NCBI GenBank assembly: GCA_963921425.1
Contig: OY992838.1
Coordinates: 10,602,001 to 10,666,000 of the forward strand
Direction of reading: 5' to 3'
Origin: Dryas octopetala
Taxonomy: Eukaryota > Streptophyta > Magnoliopsida > Rosales > Rosaceae
DNA: 64,000 bases
This document shows, piece after piece, positions 36,305 through 47,031 of this stretch (its first letter is position 1; each line of letters begins with the position of its first letter). Under the pieces are notes generated by a model. It was given only the letters and a program-made list of their open reading frames with translations, searched no databases and was not told where the DNA came from. Made by a program: the position numbers and the translations under genes.

Positions 36305-39300
36305 ATGGCTCAATCAAACGACGCCGTCTCCCTCGATATGGAGAAGATCTATCTTGGTGGAAAGGTTCGGGCTTTTGGCTTCAAAGATTTGATTTTTGAA
36401 TTTTTCTTCCTATCCGTTTTTGTTGCTTCTATTTTTTCTTTTTGGTTTTGGGTTTCGGTTTACGAGCTGAGCGCTTAAGTTAATTCATATGAAGCTGTTT
36501 GGCATTTGGCAAAATTTGATTTTTATGGGGCATTTTCTTTTTCTCCTTTCTTCTTGGGTTCGGATTCTGGAAGCCTGGTTTGTAATCTTTGCAAAATTTG
36601 ATTTTGCTGTTTTCGAATTGTGGGTTTATTGCCTGTTTGGTTACTGGGAAAAATAGGAAAAGAGATGGGAAAGTCGCATTTTGTATTCTGGGTTCTTTGT
36701 TGTTCCCGACCCTCGGCTCATAACGACTATTTGGCTTTGGTTTAATTTAGAGAACATAGAAATATTTAGTTTCTGATGTTTTCTAGATATGGGTTTTCTG
36801 AAAATTTAGTTTTTGGGATATTGAAGATATGGAAATGATAAATTCTAGGTCTGTGCATGTCATATGTGTTAGATTTCTTCATTTTTTTACATTTTTACCA
36901 TTATTGATACAGAGAATCTTTCCTTTTACGTCTGCATTTTCTAATTGGGATTTTTCATATGTTAACATCTTCTTGCTTGAATTGCAATTTGCAATCTCCT
37001 TCGTCTGTTCTAAACTTCTAATGGTGAAGCTTCTTTTCTGGTATCCTTTTATATTAATCTTCTTTTTATCCGAAAGGGCTAGTCTACGAAGTATTGATTT
37101 AGACCCTTTTGTTGATGTCTTTGGAATTCAATGTCAACTGTGTTAGGGGGGTTTTATCTTTTCTCATTCACTTTTTTTTTTTTTTTTTTTTTCTGTTGTG
37201 TTTTGTTATTTTTTTGTCTCCTCTTTTTGATTCTTTCCTTCTCGTGTGATGTTCTTTACTGGAAATAAGTTGGTTTCATCTCTTGGGTTTATTCAAAGTG
37301 TTACAATCTATTGACGAAACCAAAGTTATACCTTTCTTTGTCTTATTTCTCTATTCTATTAACAAGTCTAGCTGTTACATTAACTTGTCATTTATATCAT
37401 ATATTTTTATGGGTTACTGATTAGTTTAAAGTCAATTTCTTCTTTAATATATTAGATTCCGTGCCCCTCTTTTGAACTGTCATCACTTTATTTTCTTCCT
37501 TTTTCAAAATATTGCAATGATTGATATCCACAACCACTTATTTGTTTCATCTATTTTTAACTATGCAATAGATGTGGCAAGTCAGTTTGAGCTCTCTGAA
37601 AAGGTATAAGTGCACATGGGAAGCTCTTCAGGGAATAAAATTATCTGGACAATCTGGATTTTCCCCCCTTGCTTGGACTTTATAGATAAGACACAGTAGA
37701 TATCTCTCAAAGGCTATATGTTTAAGAAATATCATATACAGAATACTACGGTAGTAAAAAAGTTTAATATGCTGCTTTGTGATGCTTTCTTTGACAATTA
37801 AATTTAGTTGTTATCTGGAATCTGCATGCCTTTTTTTTTTTTTTTCTCTGTAATTATTACTCTGTAACTTATTTATCACAATTTTTTATCACCAGGAATA
37901 TTTTATACGAACTGGCTGTGGTTCTGTCTCTGTTATAGTGTATGGAGACCAAGACAAGCCTGCACTTATCACTTATCCTGATTTAGCTCTAAATCGTAAG
38001 TGCAATATTTTTTGCTCTGGCTTCATTTTTCATGGTTTCAAATGACAATCTGAGTATTTACTTGTACTTATTTTTTTTCTTTTTTAAATTGAGCAGACAT
38101 GTCTTGTTTCCAAGGGTTATTCTTTTGTCCTGAAGCAGCTTCTTTGCTGCTCCACAACTTCTGCATATATCATATCAGTCCTCCTGGCCATGAGGTCTGT
38201 AAATGGTTTTCTTGAGGGTTTCCATTATATTTGTTTCTCGAGATGTATTATTTTGTGAAGAATAATTTATGTAACTGAATGCTATTATTCACATAGTTTC
38301 TCTTTGAAACTTTCACAAGAGTTCTTGCAGTTAGGAGCTGCTTCTATTTGTCCCAATGATCCTGTGCCTTCTGTTGATGACCTGGCAGATCAGATCCTTG
38401 AGGTTCTCAACTTCTTTGGGTAATGATTAACACTGTTTTCACTGATCATGTTTTAATGTCATTTTATCTGATGAGTTCTTGCACAATAACTACTTTCTGA
38501 TTACACAAACATCTCCTTGTTTAGGCTTGGTTCAGTTATGTGCATGGGGGTGACAGCGGGTGCTTATATCCTTTCCCTATTTGCTGTAGGTTCCTTACAT
38601 TGTTTGCAACTATGTTTTACAATATTTCTATCTCAGTTCATTGATGAAGGTTTTGTACCACAGATGAAATATAGGGAACGTGTTCTTGGTTTGATACTTG
38701 TATCCCCTTTATGCAATGCGCCGTCTTGGACTGAATGGTTTTTTAATAAGGTTCTGGCCTATTTCTAAACCTAGCTGTTATTTTGATGATTAAATGTGAA
38801 ATTCAATATCATACCTATACTTGTAATCTGCAGGTGATATCAAATATGCTATATTTCTATGGCATGTGTGGTTTGCTAAAAGAGTGTTTGCTTCAGCGCT
38901 ACTTCAGTAAGGTATTATTGTGCTCTGACATTGTATCCTTTTTCTTCTACTTCTCCTACATTTGGTAGATTGAGTGATGAGTATACTCTATATCTCTACA
39001 GGAGGTTCGTGGTAGTGCTGAAGTTCCGGAGTCAGATATAGTTCAAGCATGCAGAAAAGTCAGTGCTCCAGCCAAATTTAAATTTCTTTTACTTGAACTG
39101 CATGTTTTCTGGAATCTGATTGTGTCTTTCTTCTTGTTCTTTATAAAGTTTTGGGTTTTTAAATGGTATTGCCTGTTTGATTTACTTGGCATGTTTGCTT
39201 CTTCAGTTGTTGGAAGAGAGGCAGAGCTCAAATGTTTGGAGATTTCTTCAAGCAATTAATCGGTAAACACTGCTGGAGTTGCTTTCTTATTTCACTTTTA

Positions 39301-39874
39301 TTTTTTTTCCTCAACAGAGATAAATGCAAGATATTTTGATGTGCTATAACTTTATTCTGGCTTGCAGGAGACCTGACATAACTGAAGGGTTGAAGACGCT
39401 AAGGTGTCGCACACTTATTTTTGTTGGGGATAGCTCTCCTTTCCACTCGGAGGCTCTCCACATGACCGCAAAGTTGGATAGGAGATATAGTGCCTTGGTA
39501 GAGGTATGTTACATGGCATGGCATGTTTACTTATTTTGTGTCTGTCTAGCATGTAGTTCTTCTTCTCTCTCATCTCAGTAGATGTGCTTGATATGATTGT
39601 GCAAAGACTGAAAGAGCGTGTTAATTAGAGGATGGATGGGTTGTTCGTGCAGGTCCAGGCTTGTGGATCCATGGTGACAGAGGAGCAGCCACATGCAATG
39701 TTGATACCCATGGAGTACTTCTTCATGGGGTATGGCTTGTACAGGCCGTGCCATTTCAGTGACAGCCCTCGGAGCCCACTCAGCCCGTCTTGCATCTCCC
39801 CGGAGCTTCTCTCCCCAGAAAGCATGGGTTTGAAGCTAAAACCAATAAAGACCCGTGTTTCCCTCGGCTTATAA
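36305..39874 (+). CDS. NDL: NDRG/NDL family protein (N-MYC downregulated-like, SF21-like)
   Basis: In Arabidopsis NDL proteins bind the G-protein beta-gamma dimer and modulate auxin transport; close relatives are the pollen SF21 proteins. Eleven exons (36305-36364, 37896-37995, 38097-38194, 38331-38419, 38525-38585, 38664-38750, 38834-38911, 39002-39058, 39207-39262, 39368-39503, 39653-39874), all GT-AG, encode 347 aa. The alpha/beta-hydrolase fold is clear: [77 protein letters not shown]. The usual nucleophile elbow GxSxG is replaced by GVTAGA, as across the family, so no hydrolase activity is expected. The C-terminus has [20 protein letters not shown], a phosphorylation-like region. Intron 1 is about 1.5 kb. 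The stop codon falls exactly at the start of a segment shared with 20807-21163. Confidence 0.95.
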
Positions 39875-40242
39875 CATTGGAAAAACACAGGTGGAATTAA
39901 TTGAAAATAATAATGTGCAAGTGATTCAAATTTTTTTTTTTTTTGTTCTTTGTTAAATTTTTTATTGTTTAAGGAGGGTAGAAGCCGCTGGGTTGTAGAT
40001 AGAGAAGGGGAAGAATATATCACATATCTCATATATATTATATAGGGAGGAAGGAAACTTTCATTCATTCTTTTGTAAGAGGCAGTCTCAAAGGAACCAT
40101 TCCTTTGAGATGCCTCTCTGTAAATTCTATAAACTGGATTACTGGACTGAATTCTATTTATGTGACGAGAAATCAATAAAAAAAACAGTGGGAACTCCCA
40201 TTTATTTGGACTCAATCTCTCTTCCTCTCTCTCTCTCTCTCT
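39869..40242 (+). repeat. Copy B of the ~350-bp segment, beginning at the NDL stop codon
   Basis: The match to 20807-21163 begins at TTATAACATTGG, whose TAA is the NDL stop, and runs through the NDL 3' untranslated region into a CT tract. Small indels separate the copies (an extra AGGGTAGAAG near 39977 and GATTACTG near 40137). Confidence 0.85.
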
Positions 40243-40293
40243 TAATTGTCATTTTCATTTTATTCAGCAGAGCACCATCAAAAAGTACAAATA

Positions 40294-40344
40294 ATATTGC
40301 AGCCCATCTTTTTTTTTTTTTTGGCCAAGGATATTGCAGCCCAT
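40294..40344. repeat. Poly(T)-GGCCA micro-insertion with 14-bp exact target duplication
   Basis: ATATTGCAGCCCAT at 40294-40307 is repeated at 40331-40344. The 23-nt insert is C, a T run, then GGCCAAGG. It shares its head with the insertion at 21215-21263. Confidence 0.8.
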
Positions 40345-40513
40345 GTTATTATGCTTAGTTAGTTAAAATAACACAACAGTTGTGACGTAGTCATGAGTTG
40401 TCTGATGAATTATTGAGTTGAAATATATAATTTTGTAGTGTAGTGCCACTCTGTATTACATAGAACGTGGGTCGATATGGTTTTTGGAGTTATATTTGTG
40501 TAAAAGTGTTTGA

Positions 40514-40560
40514 ATGAATATCCATATATTTTTTTTGGTAAAAATGAATATCCATATATT
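40514..40560. repeat. Poly(T)-GGTAAAA micro-insertion with 17-bp exact target duplication
   Basis: ATGAATATCCATATATT at 40514-40530 is repeated at 40544-40560 around 13 nt (T run, GGTAAAA). It is one of the longest exact duplications of the set. Confidence 0.8.
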
Positions 40561-40857
40561 GCCCATATTGCAGCAGGCCACATTTCTGGTGCGAACGTTT
40601 CTATTCCGTCGGGAAATGAAGGCAAAAATAGCGAATAAAACGACGCCGTTGATAGCTCCAAGGCCATCATGGACCCATTGGGCCTATTAAGTTTGTTTAG
40701 GAAGGGAATGTGGGAAGGTCACTTTCGCGTTGTACGAGGAAACCTGAGACTGAAAAACCACTCATTTCTCATTTTTCGGAATAAAAAAAAGAAGAAAAAG
40801 AAAATTCAAAATAGCTTCCCTTGCAGTCTTGCAAAGCCTTATTTTCATGGGAATGCA

Positions 40858-43344
40858 ATGCGTATCCTACGGACTGGTTTTCGAGGTTTGCTATTGCGAA
40901 CAACCGCAATACAGGCCTTCCCGAAATCTCGTGCTGCTTTTAGTTCCATTAGTGCCGTTGTATCGTATCCAGGCCCCAATTCATGTACCACTGACACTGA
41001 CCACTCTACGACGCCGTTTCTTGATGAGCGCTTTCAGAACATACTCCGAAAAGTGTCCAATCACAACCAGCCGAACCCATCATCACCTCCGGGAGTGAAT
41101 TCAGACATGCAAAGCTGCAATTCGATGGATGCTCTTTCTTTGAAATGTGGGAGCTTTGGGTTTGCGCGTAACGTTTTTGATGAATTGCCTGAACGAGATG
41201 TTATGTCGTGGAATAAGCTGATGTTGGGGTTGGTAGATGAAGCATATAGCTACAAGTATATTGATTTTTATTGTCAGATGAGGAAGGACGGTGTTATGCC
41301 AAATGGGTTCGGCTTGGTGGCCGGTTTGAAAGCTTGTTCGATTAGCTTAGAGTTGGATTTTGGGTCACAGTTGCATGCAGAAGTTATAAAACTTGGGGTC
41401 TTTTTGGATGTGGTTGTTGGGTCTGCTCTGGTTGATCTTTATGCAAAGTGTGGAGAGCTGGAACAAGCATATAGGGTGTTCTTTTTTATGCCCAAGAAGA
41501 ATGCTGAGTCATGGAATGCATTGCTTGATGGATATGCTAAGATGGGTGATTGGGAAGAGATTCTGGCATTGTTTTGCAGAGTAAAAGTTTCGGGGTTGAA
41601 GTTTAGTAAATTCACTTTGTTGACTGTGCTTAAGAGTTGTGCACACTTGGCAAATTTGAGAGGAGGTCAAGTCTTGCATGCTCTTCTGGTCAAGATTGGT
41701 TGTGAGCTTGATAAATTTTTGAGTAGTTGCCTTCTTAATGTGTACTCTAAGTGTGAATTGGCAGATGATGCACTCAGAGTCTTTGGGAGAATTAAAAATC
41801 CAAAAATAGTAGCCTGGAGTGCAATGATAAATTGCCTTGATCAACAAGGGCGAAGCCTAGAAGCGGCTGAGATGTTTTGCCAAATGAGACGCACAAATGT
41901 GACACCGAATCAATTTACCCTTGCTAGTATGGTAACTGCTGCTACCAATCTGGGTGATTGGCGCTATGGTGACAGCATTCATGCTTGTGTATATAAATAT
42001 GGTTTTGAATCTGATAATTACATCAGAAGTGCACTTGTAACAATGTACATGAAAGTTGGATCAGTACAAAAAGGTTGGCATGCATTTAATACAATGCCTG
42101 TTAGAGATACAGCTTCATGGAATGCCCTTTTATGTGGAATTTACGACAGTGAAAGCTGTGATCATGGGCCAAGTATCTTCAAAGAGATGCTTGTTCAAGG
42201 TTTCAAACCTGATATATATTCATATTTCGGCATTCTAAGATGCTGCTCCAGCCTCTTAACTGTATGTTTCGCAAAGCAAGTACATGCCCATATTGTAAAG
42301 CATGGCCTAAACTCTAATAGATTCATAGGAACTGTTCTCGTTGAGATGTATGCCAAAGGCAGGTGTGTGGAAGATGCAGATGTAATTTTAAATGAGTTGA
42401 TTGAAAGAGACCTCTTCACCTGGACAGTCATCATGTCGGCTTATGCACAAACAAATCAAGGACATAAGGCTATAAAGAGTTTCAGTCAGATGCAACGACA
42501 AGGTTTGAAGCCCAATAAATTCACTATCTCCAGCTGTTTGAGTGGTTGCTCCAGTTTAGCAATGCTAGAAAGTGGACGACAGCTCCATTCCTTGGCATTA
42601 AAGTCCGGACTGTCCAGTGATACATATGTTTCTAGTGCACTTGTTGCTATGTATGCACAATGTCGATGCATAGAAGATGCCAAGGTGATATTCAAGGGCT
42701 TGGCTTCAAGGAACACAGTCTCCTGGAATGCAATCATTTGTGGATACTCACAACATGGGCAAGGAAAGGAGGCTCTTGAAGCTTTTAAGATTATGTTAGA
42801 TGAAGGTGTTCTGCCTGATGAGGTTACCTTCATAGGCGTTCTTTCTGCATGCAGCCACATGGGTTTAATTGATCAAGGGAAGATGCACTTTAATTCATTG
42901 AGCAAGGATTACAGGCTTACTCCTTCAATTGAGCATTGTGCTTGTATGGTCAATATCCTTAGTCGGGCCGGAAAATTTAATGAGGTTGAAAACTTTGTTG
43001 AGGAATGGAAACTCACACAAAATGCCTTGATTTTTGAAACCATTCTTTGGGCTTGTAAAATGCATGGGAATCTAGAATTTGGTGAGAGAGCTGCACAGAA
43101 ACTATTTGAGCTTGAACCTGAAATGGACTATAATTATGTAATGTTATCTGACATATATGCAGCCAATGGTTGCTGGGAAGATGTTGCAAGGGTTAGGGCA
43201 TTAATGTCTGATCGGAAAATTAAGAAGGAACCAGGTTGTAGCTGGCTGGTGGTCAATGCTCAAACTCATGTTTTTATGGCTCAAGATAGAACACATCCCA
43301 TGACTAATGAAATTTGCATGCAGTTGGAAGGGCTGGCTCGATGA
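40858..43344 (+). CDS. PLS-class pentatricopeptide repeat protein with E/E+ domain, organellar
   Basis: PPR proteins bind organellar RNA one base per repeat; the E/E+ subgroup mostly specifies C-to-U editing sites. The single exon encodes 828 aa from the ATG at 40858. This start was preferred because MRILRTGFRGLLLRTTAIQA reads as an Arg-rich, acid-free mitochondrial targeting peptide. An in-frame upstream ATG at 40669 would add 63 residues, including a poly-lysine run. P, L and S repeats run from about residue 85 to 700 (for example DVMSWNKLMLGL, NAESWNALLDGYAK, NTVSWNAIICGYSQHGQGKEA). The C-terminus has E motifs (LSDIYAANGCWEDVARVR, KEPGCSWL) and an E+-like stretch, but no DYW deaminase. It would therefore need a DYW partner in trans. 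The edited site cannot be read off without scoring repeat positions 5 and 35. Confidence 0.93.
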   Translation: MRILRTGFRGLLLRTTAIQAFPKSRAAFSSISAVVSYPGPNSCTTDTDHSTTPFLDERFQNILRKVSNHNQPNPSSPPGVNSDMQSCNSMDALSLKCGSFGFARNVFDELPERDVMSWNKLMLGLVDEAYSYKYIDFYCQMRKDGVMPNGFGLVAGLKACSISLELDFGSQLHAEVIKLGVFLDVVVGSALVDLYAKCGELEQAYRVFFFMPKKNAESWNALLDGYAKMGDWEEILALFCRVKVSGLKFSKFTLLTVLKSCAHLANLRGGQVLHALLVKIGCELDKFLSSCLLNVYSKCELADDALRVFGRIKNPKIVAWSAMINCLDQQGRSLEAAEMFCQMRRTNVTPNQFTLASMVTAATNLGDWRYGDSIHACVYKYGFESDNYIRSALVTMYMKVGSVQKGWHAFNTMPVRDTASWNALLCGIYDSESCDHGPSIFKEMLVQGFKPDIYSYFGILRCCSSLLTVCFAKQVHAHIVKHGLNSNRFIGTVLVEMYAKGRCVEDADVILNELIERDLFTWTVIMSAYAQTNQGHKAIKSFSQMQRQGLKPNKFTISSCLSGCSSLAMLESGRQLHSLALKSGLSSDTYVSSALVAMYAQCRCIEDAKVIFKGLASRNTVSWNAIICGYSQHGQGKEALEAFKIMLDEGVLPDEVTFIGVLSACSHMGLIDQGKMHFNSLSKDYRLTPSIEHCACMVNILSRAGKFNEVENFVEEWKLTQNALIFETILWACKMHGNLEFGERAAQKLFELEPEMDYNYVMLSDIYAANGCWEDVARVRALMSDRKIKKEPGCSWLVVNAQTHVFMAQDRTHPMTNEICMQLEGLAR

Positions 43345-43979
43345 AGATTGAAAACTGAATTGCTCTGAAGATTGAGAATGATTTAGAGCATGAATATGTC
43401 ATTTCTTATCAGAATATCTGGCGATGCATTGCCTCTTTACCATGGCTGGGATTCAGAGCATGACCTATTGGATAATTGTATCTTTGCCAAATTCTCTGGG
43501 TAACAAGTGATTTTAAGTTCCCGGCAAACTTGGGAACTTAAAATCACTGAAATAGGTGGAAGGACTCAATTGTATGATAGAATTTAAGAACTAATAAATC
43601 ATATTCACCTTCACATATATGTGACTATGGACATTCTTTCGATGAGTGTTGTTTATGGGATACAAAGACAGGCTGCGGGTGCAGAACATGGGTATTATTT
43701 TTTTATGTTAAAGAATTGAATTCTATATTTTTTTATGCAAAAAAATCAACAAATGTGATACGCTCCGTCCAAAAGAATAATCACAAAAGTGATACAGTGA
43801 AGGCAGTATATCAACTTTTGAAAACATATGAGGACGCCTCATGCATCTAGTTGCCTCAGTATTCTGCATGCATATAAATTTTTTTCATGCATTAGACATT
43901 CTTGTTAACACCTACAAAATCAGTACAAAACAGCGCCACTGAAAACAGTATACATTTTATGGATAGCCCAAGCATGACC

Positions 43980-46343
43980 TTATTGATTTTTCGAATCTGT
44001 ATCCTCATCAGAGAGTGGTTCACTCCCGCTGCTCAGGTCATCGTTACCTATAAATGAGGACCTCACACCAGCTGAGTCAGAATTATGGCAAAGGTCATAC
44101 TTAACAAATTTTATCTTCTCTTTCTTCTCAGCATTTTTCCCCTCTTTACGCTTCTTTCCTCTTTTTTCCGTTGACTTCATTGTTTGTGCAGCAGCTACAA
44201 GTGCAGCACTCACAGATTCATTCACCTTTTCATTCTCCTCATCTGTATGTTCCTCTTCTCCCTTGTTATCTATGTAAAAGAGAAGATCATCATCCACTTT
44301 CTTGCTCCCCAACTTAGAAGCTAGTTGGTCAGAGTCTGGTTTGGAGATATCAAGAACCAGTTTGGTTCGAAACTTCAAGATGCTATCATCAAATACTCTT
44401 AAGCCTTGATCCTCAAGGTTAAGAAGCCATTCTGAAGAATGAGATCAATATTAGAGAGAGCATTAGTAAAAATCTGCATAACAGATTTGCCACAAATGGA
44501 AGTAAGCAGATCCACTTACTTAGAAGAGCTTTCGGTGAGGTTCCCTTTGATCTGATTGCACTATCCTCCACAGGAATCTGATTCTTTACCCATTTAATTA
44601 TCTGGGAAGATAAATGTGAACTCGAAAATGCAGTTATGTAAGAGAGGGCTCTCCTCTGATCCCCATGCTCCCTGAAGCAACAAATAATGAGATTTTTCCA
44701 TAAGGGTTTCATTAGAATTTCAACAACAACATGAAATGCCCATTTTATTTTCTTTCTTCTTTCTGGACATGTAACCATAGTTGTTTTTTCATACCTAAGA
44801 TACTCCACTGCTTCATGCGTAACAATCAATCTTTTCATAGCTATACTTTTCATGTGCTCAGCAGGTATGTGAATCGCTCTCTCAGGGTTGAGGGAAGAAT
44901 ACTCAGGCAATATGATGGCATCATACAGCACTTTCCTCAACAAAACTTCATCTTCAGAACTCTGCATATAAAGATTTACCAATAAATGCTATTTAATTTT
45001 AAGATCATATCAAAACAAAGATGCAGCCCATTCGAAGAGAAAAAAAACAATAGGGAAGATGTAGTATCGAACTAAACATTTTAAAAGAGGGATACTAAGT
45101 TGCTAACCAATAGGGAGGTAACAGGAAAAGTCTTCTCCAGCAGCATCGTCACAAAGACCTCTACTTGACACAAAGAATAAGGATGTTAGGACATTATACA
45201 TGAGATCGAAGAAACTATTTTCATTATAGGATACATGGAATGCTATTCAGTGAAACGCAATGCATGCAGTAAACCTACCAAACAGTTTTAAATAAGCATG
45301 ATAGAATTTTACCGTTTCTCCTTTTGAAATCAATGAAATAGAGAGTAACACATAAAATTAAATGACAGCAATTAAACCAGGAAAGGCACCTTAAAAACTA
45401 ATTCTAATGTCTACCCCAAACCTTTTGGGAGCAAATTTCCCTAAGCCATTTAAGTTTATGTCATGCAGATGGAAAAACCTTGATAAAAAATGCACATACA
45501 CCATGTCCTAATTCAGGCAAAAATTAAACAACACTAACCCAAAAGATGAAAGTTCTGAAACCCGGTAATGGAAGCAATAGCCCAAGTCCTTAACTCTGTT
45601 TCCAGCTCCTCCCTTGAAGTCCCAACTTTGAAATTCAAGCAGAGCTTCAAAAAAAACGCCTCTGCAGTAACAACTCCAGCAAAGTAACCCACATCGCCTC
45701 CTCTCTCACTAATCCCTCGAAGCACGTCACTGCTCACTAGCGGGAAGAAAAATTCTAATCCCTCATTTGAGTTCATCCAAATACGAATTAAATCAGAAAC
45801 AGGCGTAACCAAATTCAAACCAGTTAAACCATCATCCTCGCCCATATCCATGCAAGAACACAGATTTATATAACCAAGAATCACTCCCATCAAACTATTA
45901 ACCTCTTTCATCACTTTCTTCTCTCGTTTCGATGACAAGTCCCTCTTAAACAAATCAACAACCGCATTGTACACCTCGTGTACTACAGGAGCAAGCAACG
46001 CAATGCTCTTTGAAGAACTGCATGGAGCCGAGCACGCCGAGATGAGCTGAAACAAGTCCTTTGCGGCTGATATCCGATCTAAAGGGCCGTCTTTTGGGTG
46101 ATTACGGCTGCAAAAGGTTAATGCGGCGTAGACCCAGATGGATTCAAGAGGTGGGTCGAGTCGAGCTTGCATTAGTACGAAGAATTCTTGAATAAAGTGA
46201 GAGAAAATAGGGTTTTCTTTTTGAATTTCAGCTAAAACGCTTTGAATTGATTGGGTTAGCTTGAGGTCGTAGCTTTCACCAATTAGGGGGTTAGCATTTG
46301 GCGGGTTTAAGGAATTTGCAGGGTCGATTAGAGCAAAAGCCAT
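43980..46343 (-). CDS. Conserved plant protein of unknown function, helical-repeat-like
   Basis: I do not recognise a named family. Exons are 46343-45539, 45160-45108, 44961-44795, 44671-44520 and 44431-43980, all GT-AG, giving 542 aa. The first ~410 aa are predicted mostly helical, with leucine-rich amphipathic stretches (YDLKLTQSIQSVLAEIQKEN, LLAPVVHEVYNAVVDLFKRD, EAFFLKLCLNF, IIKWVKNQIPVEDSAI), suggesting an ARM/HEAT-like superhelix. The last ~130 aa are charged: an acidic part (NKGEEEHTDEENEKVNES), a lysine-rich patch (KRGKKRKEGKNAEKKEKIKF) and an acidic serine tail (SSGSEPLSDEDTDSKNQ). The basic patch could be a nuclear or nucleolar signal. It shares a ~690-bp divergent intergenic region with the saposin-like gene and converges on the PPR gene 635 bp away. 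Confidence 0.85.
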
Positions 46344-47031
46344 GGTTGAACGCTGAGATGTGATAAATTTTGTTTCAGTGAGGAATGAACAAGAAGGAGC
46401 AGTGCTAAAGCTAAAACCCTAATTTTTTAGCAGGTAAGGTGTAGAAGTAGAACGAAGAAGGCAACGGTTTAGGGTTTAAGGGGTTACCGCTTCATCAACG
46501 ACGTGTCATTTTTTATTCGGATATGTGAATTGGGCCTTCTTTTGGGCCTTGATTGTTGATAGGATGGATTTGGTTCGTCCATTAAACTAGCATAAGGCCC
46601 ACAACGGCCTAATCTGACCACAGATCTCACACCATCACACAAGTCAAAGAAATGGACGGCTGTGATCTTTTCTTCCCTCTACTATCAATTGCGGGAAAGG
46701 CAGAGTTTTTATTTATGAAAATCATAGTTACGTGTTATCTCGTACCCTATTGGTTGAAAACGGGGGACCCACTATACTATATGCTCTAACCAACCAATCA
46801 GATGTAGGGAAACACGTAAACCAACAAATTAATTTCACAAAATGTAATTTTTTTTTTTTTTTGTTTAGAACCTTAAAAATCAGAATAACAGTTGAAGTTG
46901 GTTTGGTTAAAGTCCCTAAATTTTTGTATCAGTTTGGTGAAAACCCTTATAAAGATCAAAGTAATTGTGTTGGTCACTGTTTGATACAGTCTCTGTGTTC
47001 TTGCTCGAATTCTAGAGAGAGAGACAGAGTT
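46344..47031. promoter_or_regulatory. Divergent promoter with telo-box and site II-like motifs
   Basis: The interval between two head-to-head start codons contains AAACCCTAA near 46414-46422 and TTTAGGGTTTAAGG near 46466-46480 (telo-box-like). It also contains GGGCCTTCTTTTGGGCCTT near 46533-46551 and AAGGCCCAC near 46594. Telo-boxes together with TGGGCC/GGCCCA elements are characteristic of co-regulated growth and ribosome-biogenesis promoters in plants. Motifs are seen; bidirectional control is inferred. Confidence 0.5.
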
